64,000 nt of DNA from Pseudomonas quebecensis (GTDB lineage: Bacteria > Pseudomonadota > Gammaproteobacteria > Pseudomonadales > Pseudomonadaceae), in contig NZ_CP112866.1 of assembly GCF_026410085.1 (NCBI RefSeq), positions 5,517,001 to 5,581,000 on the forward strand, written 5' to 3'. Below are positions 26,606 to 36,928 of this stretch, piece after piece. A program made the position numbers and the translations under genes. How positions within the stretch are numbered: the stretch's first letter is position 1; every line of letters begins with the position of its first letter. The notes under the pieces are model-generated. The model ran no database searches. It was not told the origin of the DNA and saw only the letters and a program-made list of their open reading frames with translations.

Positions 26606-27718
26606 GTGAGCGAAACAGCCTTGCCTAAAGATGAAGCTCAACCCGCACTTCAAGCGCCGGTCGAGTCAACGGTCACCGCGCCGCGCCGTGGCAATGGCCT
26701 GGCAGTCGTCGCCTTGCTGCTCGGCGTTGCCGGGGTGGCAGCCGGCGGTTGGGGCATCTGGCAGGTCCGTGCCCTGCAAGCCAGCGGCCAGCAGCAGACC
26801 GGTCAGGTGCAGGCCCTGGACGACCAATCCCAGTCCCTCAAGCAGAACCAGCAGCAACTGGCCGCGCGTCTGGCCCAGTTGCCAGCTGCGGACGAGCTGG
26901 AAGAGCGCCGTCGCCTGGTGACGCAGTTGCAGGCCGATCAACAACACTTGAGCCAGCGGCTGGAGACCGTGCTGGGCGCCAGTCGTCAGGACTGGCGCCT
27001 GGCCGAGGCCGAGCACTTGATCCGCCTGGCGAGCCTGCGTCTGTCGGCGTTACAGGACATCAACAGCGCCCTGGCGCTGGTGCAGGGCGCCGACGAGATT
27101 CTTCGCGAGCAAAGCGACCCAGGTGCGTACGCCGCGCGTGAGCAATTGGCCAAGAGCCTGGTGGCGCTGCGCAGTACCGAACAACCGGATCGCACCGGGC
27201 TTTACCTGCAATTGGCCGCCCTGCGCGACCAAGTGGTGCAGCTGGCGGCGATTGCGCCGGAGTATCAGTTGACCGAGCCTTCCAGCGATGGGCGGCCGAC
27301 CACTGACACACAAAGCCGTTGGAGCGAATGGTGGGAGCAGATTTCCCGCTACTTCCGTATCGATTTCAACCCGGACGACAACATTCGTCCGCTGCTCGCC
27401 GGCCAAGGCTTGAACCAGGTTCGCCTGGCCTTGAGTCTGGCTCTTGAGCAAGCACAATGGGCTGCGCTCAATGGCGAGTCGGCGGTGTACAGTCGCTCGC
27501 TCGCAGAAGCGCGCAGTGTGCTGCAGGACAACTTCAATCAGGATAATCCCCAGAGCAAAGCGATGCTGGCGCGTATTGCCGAGCTTGAGCCTAAAGCCGT
27601 TTCGGTGGTGACGCCCGATCTGGCCGCCAGCTTGGCGGCTGTGCAGGCGTATCTTGATCGTCGTCACTTGTCCGCCGATGAAGCCAAGGCGGCTGCCAAG
27701 CCGGCGACCCAGGAGTAG
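26606..27718 (+). CDS. hemX: HemX family membrane protein
   Basis: A 370-residue inner-membrane protein. It has a short cytoplasmic N-terminus, one membrane helix (about 32-52, LAVVALLLGVAGVAAGGWG), a Gln-rich coiled coil (about 60-125), and a large periplasmic helical domain. HemX was once annotated as uroporphyrinogen methyltransferase, but it lacks the SAM-binding motifs of such enzymes. Its role in haem synthesis is unclear. The start is GTG with AAAGGA upstream. It lies between hemD and hemY in the operon. Confidence 0.9.
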   Translation: MSETALPKDEAQPALQAPVESTVTAPRRGNGLAVVALLLGVAGVAAGGWGIWQVRALQASGQQQTGQVQALDDQSQSLKQNQQQLAARLAQLPAADELEERRRLVTQLQADQQHLSQRLETVLGASRQDWRLAEAEHLIRLASLRLSALQDINSALALVQGADEILREQSDPGAYAAREQLAKSLVALRSTEQPDRTGLYLQLAALRDQVVQLAAIAPEYQLTEPSSDGRPTTDTQSRWSEWWEQISRYFRIDFNPDDNIRPLLAGQGLNQVRLALSLALEQAQWAALNGESAVYSRSLAEARSVLQDNFNQDNPQSKAMLARIAELEPKAVSVVTPDLAASLAAVQAYLDRRHLSADEAKAAAKPATQE

Positions 27719-27723
27719 AGCCG

Positions 27724-28965
27724 ATGAAGCGTTTCTATGTGATCCTGGTGCTGGCGATTGCCATCGCCCTTGCGCTGGCCGTGGGCATCTCGAAACATAC
27801 CGGCTACGTGCTGATTACCTACCCCCATGTGTTGCATTACGAGTCGAGCCTTTGGGCGACCCTGATCGCGGTATGTGGCATCGCCCTGGCAATCTATCTG
27901 ATCCGCGTGGCGCTGAGCCTGGTCACCACGTCGAGCGGTGTGGTCAACCCCTGGTCGCGGCGTAACCGCAGCCGTCGTGTGCAGATTGCTATCGAGCAGG
28001 GCCAGATGGACCTCGCCGAGGGACGTTGGGCCAGCGCTGAACGCCATTTGCATCGGGCTGCCGAAGCTGAGCGCCAACCGCTGCTCTACTATCTCGGCGC
28101 CGCGCGTGCGGCCAACGAGCAGGGGCGCTACGAAGAGGCCGACGGTTTGCTCGAGCGGGCCCTTGAGCGCCAGCCCCAGGCTGAGCTGGCGGTCGCCTTG
28201 AGCCACGCCCAACTGCAACTGGACCGTGGCGACACGGACGGGGCCCTGGTCACCCTGCAGGCGATGCATGAGCGCCACCCGCATAACGCGCAACTCCTGC
28301 GCCAATTGCAGCGCTTGCATCAGCAGCGTGGCGACTGGTCCTCAGTGATCCGGCTGCTGCCGGAACTGCGTAAGGACAAGGTGTTACCCGCCGCTGAACT
28401 GGCCGAATTGGAACGTCGCGCATGGGGTGAGAACCTGAGCCTGGCTGCCCAGCGCGAAGAGCAGGGCGAGGCGGGGTTGCAGTCGCTGGAGCGCGCCTGG
28501 CAACAACTCACCTCCGCCCAGCGCCAGGAACCGCAGTTGGTGCTGGCCTATGCCGAACAGTTGCGCCAGTTGGGCGCAGACGCCAAGGCCGAGGAGGCCC
28601 TGCGCGCAGCGATCAAACGCGACTACAACAGCCACCTGATGCGACTGTATGGCCTCCTGCGTGGCAGTGACCCGGCGCGGCAGTTGAAGTTTGCCGAAGG
28701 CCGGCTCAAGGAGCATCCAGGCGACGCCAGCCTGCTGCTGACCTTGGGTCGCTTGTGTCTGCAGAACAGCTTGTGGGGCAAGGCGCGCGACTACCTCGAA
28801 CGCAGCCTGCAGGTGCAGCGCAACCCCGAGGCCTGCGCCGAACTGGCACGCTTGTTGGCGCAACTGGGGGATACCGAGCGCAGCAACCAACTGTTCCAGG
28901 AAGGCCTGGGCTTGCTGGATAGCCGTCTGCTGGCGTCCCCCTTGCCAGTTCCCGCGCGAGTTTGA
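27724..28965 (+). CDS. hemY: HemY family TPR membrane protein
   Basis: A 413-residue inner-membrane protein. Two N-terminal membrane helices (about 5-25 and 40-62) are followed by tetratricopeptide-like repeats to the C-terminus (for example GRWASAERHLHRAAEAERQP and GRYEEADGLLERALERQPQA). Despite its name it is not protoporphyrinogen oxidase. Its precise function is unknown and it may organise a haem synthesis complex with HemX. It follows hemX by 5 bp and ends the operon, before a hairpin at 28982-29015. Confidence 0.92.
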   Translation: MKRFYVILVLAIAIALALAVGISKHTGYVLITYPHVLHYESSLWATLIAVCGIALAIYLIRVALSLVTTSSGVVNPWSRRNRSRRVQIAIEQGQMDLAEGRWASAERHLHRAAEAERQPLLYYLGAARAANEQGRYEEADGLLERALERQPQAELAVALSHAQLQLDRGDTDGALVTLQAMHERHPHNAQLLRQLQRLHQQRGDWSSVIRLLPELRKDKVLPAAELAELERRAWGENLSLAAQREEQGEAGLQSLERAWQQLTSAQRQEPQLVLAYAEQLRQLGADAKAEEALRAAIKRDYNSHLMRLYGLLRGSDPARQLKFAEGRLKEHPGDASLLLTLGRLCLQNSLWGKARDYLERSLQVQRNPEACAELARLLAQLGDTERSNQLFQEGLGLLDSRLLASPLPVPARV

Positions 28966-29066
28966 TGTAGGAACAGAGCCGAGGGCTGCCTCAGACGCGT
29001 CTGAGCGTCAGCCCTTTCTAGGAGGTCAAAACTCGGCCAGGCGTTGCTGGCGGCAGCCTCCTACAC
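28966..29066. repeat. Paired inverted REP-like element after hemY
   Basis: The segment is bounded by TGTAGGA (28966-28972) and its reverse complement TCCTACA (29059-29065). This looks like two REP halves in opposite orientation around a spacer. It overlaps the hemY stop codon and carries the hairpin noted at 28982-29015. Confidence 0.45.
28982..29015 (+). terminator. Hairpin at the end of the hem operon
   Basis: AGGGCTG (28982-28988) pairs with CAGCCCT (29009-29015), and inside it CTCAGACGCGTCTGAG (28990-29005) is a perfect 16-bp palindrome. The following TTCT is only weakly U-rich, so it is a likely but not strong terminator. Confidence 0.45.
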
Positions 29067-29201
29067 ACAGTGGCTTAAAGTCTTCCAGGTTCTGGCGGGA
29101 TCTCCTTAAGCGCTCACGGAATCGGCTGATCTGTCGCGTATTGAAAGGAGTCAGGCCTTTCCTCTACCGTAGCCACCTGTCTTTCGCGATGCGGATAAAG
29201 C

Positions 29202-29723
29202 ATGTCTTTGGCCCCTTCACGTTCCTTGTTTTTTCTGGCGTTCATGGCGGGTACGCTGACGTTGGGCGCTTCCTATTACCTCGAATTCGGAGCCTCGCTG
29301 CGCCCGTGTTTTCTGTGCCAAATGCAGCGCGTATTTCTAGCGGCGTTCACGTTGGTCAATCTGGTGGCCGCGCTCCATAACCCCAGGCGTCCCATCATCT
29401 ACGTGTACGGCGTGGCGAGCATGGGCTGTGCATTACTGGGGGCGGCCACCGCCGTGCGCCAGGTCTTGCTGCAAAATTCCGCACCTGGGCAGGCCGCCAA
29501 TTGTTGGCCGAACGCCAGCCACATGCTCGAAGATATTTCGTGGTGGCAGGCGCTGCAGCTGGCGGTCAAAGGTACCGTTGACTGCATGGAAATCAGCTGG
29601 ACGCTGTTTGATTTGAGCCTCCCTGAGTGGAGCCTGCTGTTTTTCGTGGGAATGCTGATCCTGGGCATCATGCAGTTTTCACGGCTGCTGCTCAGGCGAG
29701 GCCTGCACCCTGCGAGGCATTAA
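29202..29723 (+). CDS. DsbB-family disulfide bond oxidoreductase
   Basis: A 173-residue inner-membrane protein that should re-oxidise DsbA and pass electrons to quinone. It has four membrane helices. The periplasmic CxxC is Cys36-Cys39 (PCFLCQMQR, with the quinone-site Arg nearby). The second periplasmic pair is Cys101 and Cys128. All four redox cysteines are therefore present. In PAO1 a second dsbB-like gene (dsbH) lies between hemY and algQ, the same place as here. It is monocistronic. Confidence 0.9.
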   Translation: MSLAPSRSLFFLAFMAGTLTLGASYYLEFGASLRPCFLCQMQRVFLAAFTLVNLVAALHNPRRPIIYVYGVASMGCALLGAATAVRQVLLQNSAPGQAANCWPNASHMLEDISWWQALQLAVKGTVDCMEISWTLFDLSLPEWSLLFFVGMLILGIMQFSRLLLRRGLHPARH

Positions 29724-29784
29724 AACCCGGCGGTGGTTTGTAGGAGGGGATTAAACACTTGTATGAACTTTCTGTCCTGCGTAC

Positions 29785-29823
29785 CTTGAAGCCACAGTCG
29801 TGCGGGCATAATCTGGCCCGCAC
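29785..29823 (+). promoter_or_regulatory. Putative rsd promoter with -10 inside a palindrome
   Basis: TTGAAG (29785-29790), a 17-bp spacer and TAATCT (29808-29813) make a plausible sigma-70 promoter about 100 bp before rsd. The -10 region sits between CGTGCGGGC (29798-29806) and its exact complement GCCCGCACG (29815-29823). The palindrome could be an operator or a start-site hairpin. Confidence 0.5.
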
Positions 29824-29924
29824 GCGTTATTCAAACCGGTTGTCAGCCTTGTTCCGCCCCCGCTTATCCTTGAAGAGCGCGGGCATCAGGCGGCAGCGCC
29901 CCCTATTAGGGAAGAGAGATCATC

Positions 29925-30383
29925 ATGTTGGAACGTTGCAAGAATGCTCGGGAACGCTGGGGTGGGGTGCACAAGCTGATCGACAGCTGGTTGAAGGCAC
30001 GCCATGAACTGATTCGGGCTTTCGATGCGCTGGGTGCCGAGCCCGAGGCGTTGGCCGAGAAGCGCGAACCGTTGCAGGACTTCTGCGTTGTACTGGTGGA
30101 TTACGTATCGGCTGGGCATTTGAGCATTTACACCCAACTCACCAAAGAGGCCGAAGCGTTCGATGACCGGCGTGGCCTGGATTTCGCAAAGACCCTTTAC
30201 CCGCGTATCGATGTGATTACCGAGATGTTGCTGACGTTTACCGAACTCTGTGATCAAGGCAAATGCGTCGCTGAAAAATTCAAAGAATTGGGTGCGCTGC
30301 TTCACGAGCGCTTCGAGCTGGAAGACTGCCTGATCGAAGTGCTGCACAACGCGCACAAGGAACAAACCGTCGCCCAGGCCTGA
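29925..30383 (+). CDS. rsd: Regulator of sigma-70 Rsd (AlgQ)
   Basis: A 152-residue all-helical protein of the Rsd/AlgQ family. It binds region 4 of sigma-70 and shifts RNA polymerase toward alternative sigma factors. In P. aeruginosa AlgQ (AlgR2) affects alginate, pyoverdine and virulence genes. The N-terminus LERCKNARERWGGVHKLIDSW and the segment LVDYVSAGHLSIYTQL are diagnostic. Length is typical. It is a single gene closed by a strong terminator at 30399-30432. Confidence 0.94.
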   Translation: MLERCKNARERWGGVHKLIDSWLKARHELIRAFDALGAEPEALAEKREPLQDFCVVLVDYVSAGHLSIYTQLTKEAEAFDDRRGLDFAKTLYPRIDVITEMLLTFTELCDQGKCVAEKFKELGALLHERFELEDCLIEVLHNAHKEQTVAQA

Positions 30384-30398
30384 CCTGGGGGATGCGAT

Positions 30399-30432
30399 AA
30401 AAACGGTGCGCGGGTCGCACCGTTTTTTTTTG
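30399..30432. terminator. Bidirectional terminator between rsd and fkp
   Basis: AAACGGTGCG (30401-30410) and CGCACCGTTT (30416-30425) form a perfect 10-bp stem with a 5-base loop and a T-run after it. An A-run before it allows use by the converging FKBP gene, whose stop is at 30436. Confidence 0.92.
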
Positions 30433-30435
30433 GAT

Positions 30436-31113
30436 TCAGGAACGCGTACCCAGCAGTTCGATCTCGAAAACCAGTGGCGTATAAGGCGGGATCAACTCGC
30501 CGGCACCGTCGGCGCCGTACGCCTGGGCCGATGGAATCACCAGGCGCCATTTCGCGCCCACCGGCATTTGTTGCAACGCGCTGCTCCAGCCGTTGATCAC
30601 ACTGTCCAGGCGAAACCACTGTGGTTGGTTGCTCTTGTCGAAGACTGTTCCATCGGGCAGTTGGCCGACGTATTTCACTTGAACCTGACTATTGGCCGAC
30701 GGCGTGTTGCCCGTGCCGGGCGTGAGTTCGGTGAGCAGGATTCCATCCGCTAATTCACGAACGCCTTTTGAGGCTTTTTCCTTGGCGAGGAATTGTTGCT
30801 CGGCGGCCAATGCCTTTTCGCTTTGGGGGATCTGGGCAGCGGCTTCGATCTGCGCCTCGTGCTGCGCCAGGATCTGCTCGATGCGTGCAGCGTCCAGCGC
30901 CAGTGGCTTGCCTTGATAGGCCTGCTGGAGGCCGTCGATCAGGGCTTGTATCTGCAGGTCGGGAACCTCCTGACGCAGGCGTTCGCCGAGGCTGGCACCC
31001 ACGCTGTAGGCGAGGTCGTGCCGATCCTGGTCGTTGGTCTTGGACGGCGATGATTCGCTCGCACCGGCCACTGGAATCGCCAGGCCAAGCACAAGAAAAA
31101 GGTAGCGCAACAT
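30436..31113 (-). CDS. FKBP-type peptidyl-prolyl isomerase
   Basis: A 225-residue periplasmic or outer-membrane isomerase of the Mip/FkpA type. A signal peptide covers about 1-18 (MLRYLFLVLGLAIPVAGA). A helical dimerisation domain (about 25-110) is followed by the FKBP domain (about 120-225) with VKYVGQLPDGTVFDKS, VINGWSSALQQMPVGAKW and the final VFEIELL. It helps fold exported proteins. I start at 31113 because GGAGG ends 6 bases upstream, while the ATG two codons earlier touches the GGAGG. Confidence 0.9.
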   Translation of the reverse strand: MLRYLFLVLGLAIPVAGASESSPSKTNDQDRHDLAYSVGASLGERLRQEVPDLQIQALIDGLQQAYQGKPLALDAARIEQILAQHEAQIEAAAQIPQSEKALAAEQQFLAKEKASKGVRELADGILLTELTPGTGNTPSANSQVQVKYVGQLPDGTVFDKSNQPQWFRLDSVINGWSSALQQMPVGAKWRLVIPSAQAYGADGAGELIPPYTPLVFEIELLGTRS

Positions 31114-31305
31114 GGGCATCCTCCAGCCGAAAGTGCGACGGATTATGCCAGTGTGGAAAGGTAAAAAGTGCTGGGTATTTTCGTCATCCCAATAAGAATT
31201 TTCGTACGGTGCAACGCAAGGCTATCGATACTGTCAACATGCGCTAGCGGCGGTAAGAGCAGAGGGCTAGTATGAGCCGCACCCACGTCAGCCAGGAGGT
31301 AAACC

Positions 31306-32400
31306 ATGTCGGCCAAACAGAAGCCTGTTAATACCCCGTTGCACTTACTCCAACAACTCTCGGGCAGCTTGCTCGAACATCTGGAAAGCGCATGTTCCCA
31401 AGCGTTGGCTGATGCAGAAAAACTGCTCGCCAAGCTGGAGAAACAACGCGGTAAGGCGCAAGAAAAGCTGCACAAATCCCGTACCAAATTGCAAGATGCC
31501 GCCACTGCCGGCAAAGCCAAGGCACAAGCCAAGGCCAAAGACGCCGTCAAAGAACTTGAGGACCTGCTGGACGCCCTCAAGGATCGCCAGGCCGAAACCC
31601 GTGCCTACATTTCCCAACTGAAAAAAGATGCTCAGGAAAGCTTGAAGCTGGCGCAGGGCGTTGGTCGTGTGAAAGAAGCAGTGGCTAAGGCGTTGGGTGC
31701 TCGTACCCCCGTGAAAGCTGTTGCAGCAAGCACCGCTAAAAAGCCATCGGCCAAACCAACCGCCAAGCCTGCAGCCAAAACCGCTGCCGCTAAACCAGCA
31801 GCCAAGCCAGCAGCTAAAACCGCTGCCGCTAAACCAGCAGTCAAGCCTGCAGCTAAAACCGCTGCCGCTAAACCAGCAGCCAAGCCTGCAGCCAAAACCG
31901 TTGCCGCTAAACCAGCAGCCAAGCCTGCAGCCAAAACCGTTGCCGCTAAACCAGCAGCCAAGCCTGCAGCTAAAACCGCTGTCGCTAAACCAGCAGCCAA
32001 GCCAGCAGCCAAAACCGTTGCCGCTAAACCAGCAGCCAAGCCTGCAGCCAAAACCGCTGCCGCTAAACCAGCAGCCAAGCCTGCAGCCAAAACCGTTGCC
32101 GCTAAACCAGCAGCCAGGCCAGCAGCCAAAACCGCTGCCGCTAAACCAGCAGCCAAGCCAGCAGCTAAAACCGCTGCCGCTAAACCGGCTGCCAAGCCTG
32201 CGGCTAAAACGACTGCCGTCAAGCCAGCAGCCAAGCCAACGGCTAAACCCGCTGCCGCCAAACCGGCCGCTGCAAAGCCTTCGCCGGCCAAGCCCGCTAC
32301 TCCAGCAGCGACCCCGGCAGCATCCACCGCTGCAACCGCACCGGCCAGCAGCACCCCTGCATCGGCGACGCCAACCGCTGCCCCAACCAGCGCCTCTTAA
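31306..32400 (+). CDS. algP: Histone H1-like regulator AlgP
   Basis: A 364-residue basic protein. Residues 1-125 form a helical, Lys-rich N-terminal domain (LEHLESACSQALADAEKLLA). From residue 158 the chain is built of 13-residue units such as KTAAAKPAAKPAA, twelve in a row, then a Pro/Ala/Ser/Thr tail. This resembles eukaryotic histone H1 tails. In P. aeruginosa AlgP (AlgR3) affects algD expression and its repeats vary in number. The stop overlaps the converging TIGR02444 gene by 4 bp. Confidence 0.93.
   Translation: MSAKQKPVNTPLHLLQQLSGSLLEHLESACSQALADAEKLLAKLEKQRGKAQEKLHKSRTKLQDAATAGKAKAQAKAKDAVKELEDLLDALKDRQAETRAYISQLKKDAQESLKLAQGVGRVKEAVAKALGARTPVKAVAASTAKKPSAKPTAKPAAKTAAAKPAAKPAAKTAAAKPAVKPAAKTAAAKPAAKPAAKTVAAKPAAKPAAKTVAAKPAAKPAAKTAVAKPAAKPAAKTVAAKPAAKPAAKTAAAKPAAKPAAKTVAAKPAARPAAKTAAAKPAAKPAAKTAAAKPAAKPAAKTTAVKPAAKPTAKPAAAKPAAAKPSPAKPATPAATPAASTAATAPASSTPASATPTAAPTSAS
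31777..32244 (+). repeat. Tandem 39-bp repeats in algP
   Basis: Twelve in-frame 39-bp units encode 13-residue blocks of the form KT-x-x-A-K-P-A-x-x-P-x-A. Units differ at few codons (for example KTAAAK, KTVAAK, KTAVAK) and use a repeated codon pattern. This suggests slipped-strand or recombinational copy-number change. Confidence 0.92.
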
Positions 32401-32864
32401 GTGCCGGTGGCCGCGACGCGCAGCTGCTGCAGCGCGTCGTGGTCAAGGTTGGCGGCATCCTCAGCCGCCAGTCTTTCCAGCCAGTGCTGTTGATCTGCCC
32501 GCTCGCCAGATGACCATGTTTCGATCAACTCTTCGAGACGCATCAACAAGTGCCGTTCGGCCTCCAACTCCATCGACTTGATCCGTTCCCGTAAGGCAGC
32601 CAACGGCTTGTCCTGCTGCGCGTTCGTTCGCCATTGCACACGCAACTGGCGTAACGGCTCGATCACCTGCGTCTGCCAAGGGCCGGCAATTTGCCTGAGC
32701 GCCTGTAATCGCTCGGCGGTCGGGATAACGCCGCGTTGTTCCAGCCATGCGCCGCAGAGCATCAGGCACACGTCCGCCCCTTGCGCCTGAAGGCGCAGGC
32801 AGGCGGCTTCTATGCCCGGGCGGGCATACATCGAAAGAGCAAAGCTCCACAGGTCAGCGCACAT
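32397..32864 (-). CDS. TIGR02444 family protein
   Basis: A 155-residue cytoplasmic protein of the TIGR02444 family, a small group found in pseudomonads and relatives with no known function. It begins CADLWSFALSMYARPGIEAAC and contains GADVCLMLCGAWLEQRGV. The rest is helical and charged. I choose ATG 32864, while the frame could open at a TTG 12 bp upstream. It is divergent from the ABC-F gene and overlaps the algP stop by 4 bp. Confidence 0.78.
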   Translation of the reverse strand: MCADLWSFALSMYARPGIEAACLRLQAQGADVCLMLCGAWLEQRGVIPTAERLQALRQIAGPWQTQVIEPLRQLRVQWRTNAQQDKPLAALRERIKSMELEAERHLLMRLEELIETWSSGERADQQHWLERLAAEDAANLDHDALQQLRVAATGT

Positions 32865-32914
32865 AGTCACACCCAAGCCAGCGGCGAACGAAGCTGGTAG
32901 ACTCCGCCGCCATT

Positions 32915-34824
<1,910 letters not shown>

Positions 34825-34825
<1 letters not shown>

Positions 34826-35391
34826 TGGAGGCATTGCAACTGCCGGCAGAGTGGGTCGAGCCTGTGTGGATTGGCGCGCAGATCCTGTTGATCCTGCTGG
34901 CCGGTTACCTGGCGCAGCGCTTTGTGGGCAAGGGCCTCACGCGCCTAGGCGAGCGCTACCCATTCCCGCCGCAACTGCTGATGCCGCTGCGGGGCGGCCT
35001 GCGCTGGCTGATCATGGGCAGCGCGCTGATCTTCGTGCTCGGCCGCCTCGGTGTGTCCGCCACGGTGTTGTGGACCGCGTTGTCGGGGTTTGTGGCGGTC
35101 GCCGCCGTGGCGTTTTTTGCCATGTGGTCGGTGTTGTCCAACCTGCTCTGCGCGATTCTGATCTTTACGGTCGGACCGTTTCGTCTGGGTGACATTGTGG
35201 AATTGGTGGATACCGTCGACAAACCGGGCGTCAAGGGGCGGGTAGTGGCAATCAATCTGCTCTATACCACGCTGGTCGAAGTGGAGGCCGCAGGCACCGA
35301 CAGCGCGATCGTGCAGGTGCCTAACAGTCTATTCTTCCAGCGCTCGGTGCGACGTTGGCCGGGCACCCATGTGTTCCCGGGCGACCGCTAG
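34825..35391 (+). CDS. Short MscS-family mechanosensitive channel
   Basis: A 188-residue membrane protein. Helices lie at about 15-35, 55-75 and 78-115. The third (LSGFVAVAAVAFFAMWSVLSN) resembles the MscS pore helix TM3, with alternating small residues. The beta domain follows (GPFRLGDIVELVD, VQVPNSLFFQ). The C-terminal alpha/beta vestibule of full-length MscS is missing, so this is a minimal form that may be conserved in Pseudomonas. It is translationally coupled to the ABC-F gene. Confidence 0.85.
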
Positions 35392-35478
35392 CGTTCATAT
35401 CGAGTAAAAATTGATAGCCAGCCGTTGGTCGCTGGCGTTAGCTTTAGGCACAACCGCTAACTCTCTGCGAGGTGTGTC

Positions 35479-36111
35479 ATGGCACTCGATACGTGGCTGG
35501 CCTTTTTCCTGGCCAGTTGGATCATCTCCCTTTCTCCCGGCGCCGGCGCCATCGCCTCGATGTCCAGTGGCCTGCAATACGGCTTTCTGCGCGGCTACTG
35601 GAATGCCATCGGCCTGCAACTGGGCCTGGCGATGCAGATTGCCGTGGTCGCGGGCGGGTTGGGTGCCATTCTCGCCGCATCGTCCACCGCGTTCTATGCG
35701 ATCAAATGGTTCGGTGTGGCCTACCTTGTGTACCTGGCCATCAAGCAATGGCGTGCCTTGCCTCTGGACATGGCCAACGATGCGGCCGTGCGCCCCGTCG
35801 GCAAGCCGATGGCGATGATGTTCCGTGGTTTTCTGGTCAATGCCAGCAACCCCAAGGCCTTGGTGTTCATGCTCGCGGTGTTGCCGCAGTTCGTGAACCC
35901 GCAGGCGCCGTTGCTGGTTCAATATTTGATCATCGGCGCGACGATGATCAGCGTCGATATGATCGTGATGGCGGGCTACACCGGGCTGGCGTCGAAAGTG
36001 TTGCGCCTGTTGCGCACGCCCACGCAGCAAAAACGCGTGAATCGTACGTTTGCCGGGTTGTTCGTGGGAGCGGCGGGGTTTCTGGCCAGCCTGCATCGCG
36101 CAACGGCGTAA
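35479..36111 (+). CDS. LysE/RhtB family exporter
   Basis: A 210-residue inner-membrane exporter with six predicted helices. The N-terminus LAFFLASWIISLSPGAGAIA is the characteristic LysE/RhtB motif, and FLVNASNPKALVFMLAVLPQ matches the second conserved motif. Family members export amino acids or homoserine lactones. The particular substrate is unknown. It stands alone, with AGGTGTG upstream as weak RBS. Confidence 0.9.
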   Translation: MALDTWLAFFLASWIISLSPGAGAIASMSSGLQYGFLRGYWNAIGLQLGLAMQIAVVAGGLGAILAASSTAFYAIKWFGVAYLVYLAIKQWRALPLDMANDAAVRPVGKPMAMMFRGFLVNASNPKALVFMLAVLPQFVNPQAPLLVQYLIIGATMISVDMIVMAGYTGLASKVLRLLRTPTQQKRVNRTFAGLFVGAAGFLASLHRATA

Positions 36112-36130
36112 CTGGCCAAACCGAGTCAAG

Positions 36131-36162
36131 AATGTGGGAGGAGGCTGGCCACTTCCCACATT
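36131..36162. repeat. REP element after the LysE gene
   Basis: AATGTGGGA (36131-36139) and its exact complement TCCCACATT (36154-36162) enclose GGAGGCTGGCCACT. The outer words match P. fluorescens REPs. It sits between the converging LysE and CsgG-like genes and may act as a terminator. Confidence 0.65.
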
Positions 36163-36184
36163 GTGTTGCCTGGAGGATTAACGG

Positions 36185-36925
36185 TCAGCGCAGAATCTTC
36201 GGCGCTTCGTCCCTTGGCAGATTGCTACGCGGTGTCGGCTGGCCAGGTTCCTGATAGCCACCGCCCAATTGCTCTGCCAACTGCCTGGCCACATCCTCAC
36301 CCAACGCTTTGGACACTTCCTTCACCACCCGTGGCCGGTTCAAGCTCACGCGGATGTCACGGCTGTTCACCAGTTTAGTGTCCTGGCCTTCGCCCATGGC
36401 GGTGAACGCCGACGTGATCTCGTAGGTGCGGGTGTTGATCAGGCTGAAATCCGCCACCAGCGTCAGGCCCAGCACAGCCGAATAACTGTTGGTGTGGTCC
36501 AGGGCGTTGATGTCCTGGGTGAAGTCGATATCCGACAAAGTGCCGAACAGCACGTAATCGGCCCCCTTGAAGTGGCCGGCCTTGATGCGCTTGATGACGT
36601 CGTAGACGTCACCCTTGGCATCGGCGGTATAGGGCGTGCCCTGCACCAGCTGAAACTGCCGCGACTTGAGGATCTCCCCCTTGATATCACCGCTGAATTT
36701 ACGCAGCTCGGTCTGCTCGATATAGCTGGTACGGCTTTCGTACTCGCTGTAATTCGAGGCGCCACTGGCGTGGTAGGCGCTGGCCTGAAAGGTGTCGCTG
36801 GCCGAGACCTGGTGGATGTACTCCTCGACCCGCGCCTCGTAGGTCAGGTCGGTCACTGCGATCTTCGGCGCGGCCGAGGCGCCAAAGGCGCACAGCAGGC
36901 CGATCATGCCGATCCATGCACGCAT
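36185..36925 (-). CDS. Exported CsgG/LpoB-like protein
   Basis: A 246-residue secreted protein with signal peptide MRAWIGMIGLLCAFGASA (cleavage near 18). The mature part has the alternating strand/helix pattern of CsgG/LpoB-like domains (IAVTDLTYEARVEEYIHQV, KGADYVLFGTLSDIDFTQD, VADFSLINTRTYEITSAFTA). It lacks a lipobox Cys, so it is probably periplasmic. The C-terminal tail is Pro/Arg-rich and disordered. It lies 3 bp after the LpoB-like gene, the last of four genes. Function unknown. Confidence 0.75.
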   Translation of the reverse strand: MRAWIGMIGLLCAFGASAAPKIAVTDLTYEARVEEYIHQVSASDTFQASAYHASGASNYSEYESRTSYIEQTELRKFSGDIKGEILKSRQFQLVQGTPYTADAKGDVYDVIKRIKAGHFKGADYVLFGTLSDIDFTQDINALDHTNSYSAVLGLTLVADFSLINTRTYEITSAFTAMGEGQDTKLVNSRDIRVSLNRPRVVKEVSKALGEDVARQLAEQLGGGYQEPGQPTPRSNLPRDEAPKILR

Positions 36926-36928
36926 TGT

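Noticed and set aside
31777..32244. The regular direct repeats considered as a CRISPR array
   Set aside because: Units are contiguous, coding, without unique spacers, and no cas genes are nearby.
31632..32581. Repeat-rich frames in the other phases of algP
   Set aside because: They exist because 39-bp repeats stay open in several frames; only the Lys/Ala/Pro frame has a real N-terminal domain and RBS.
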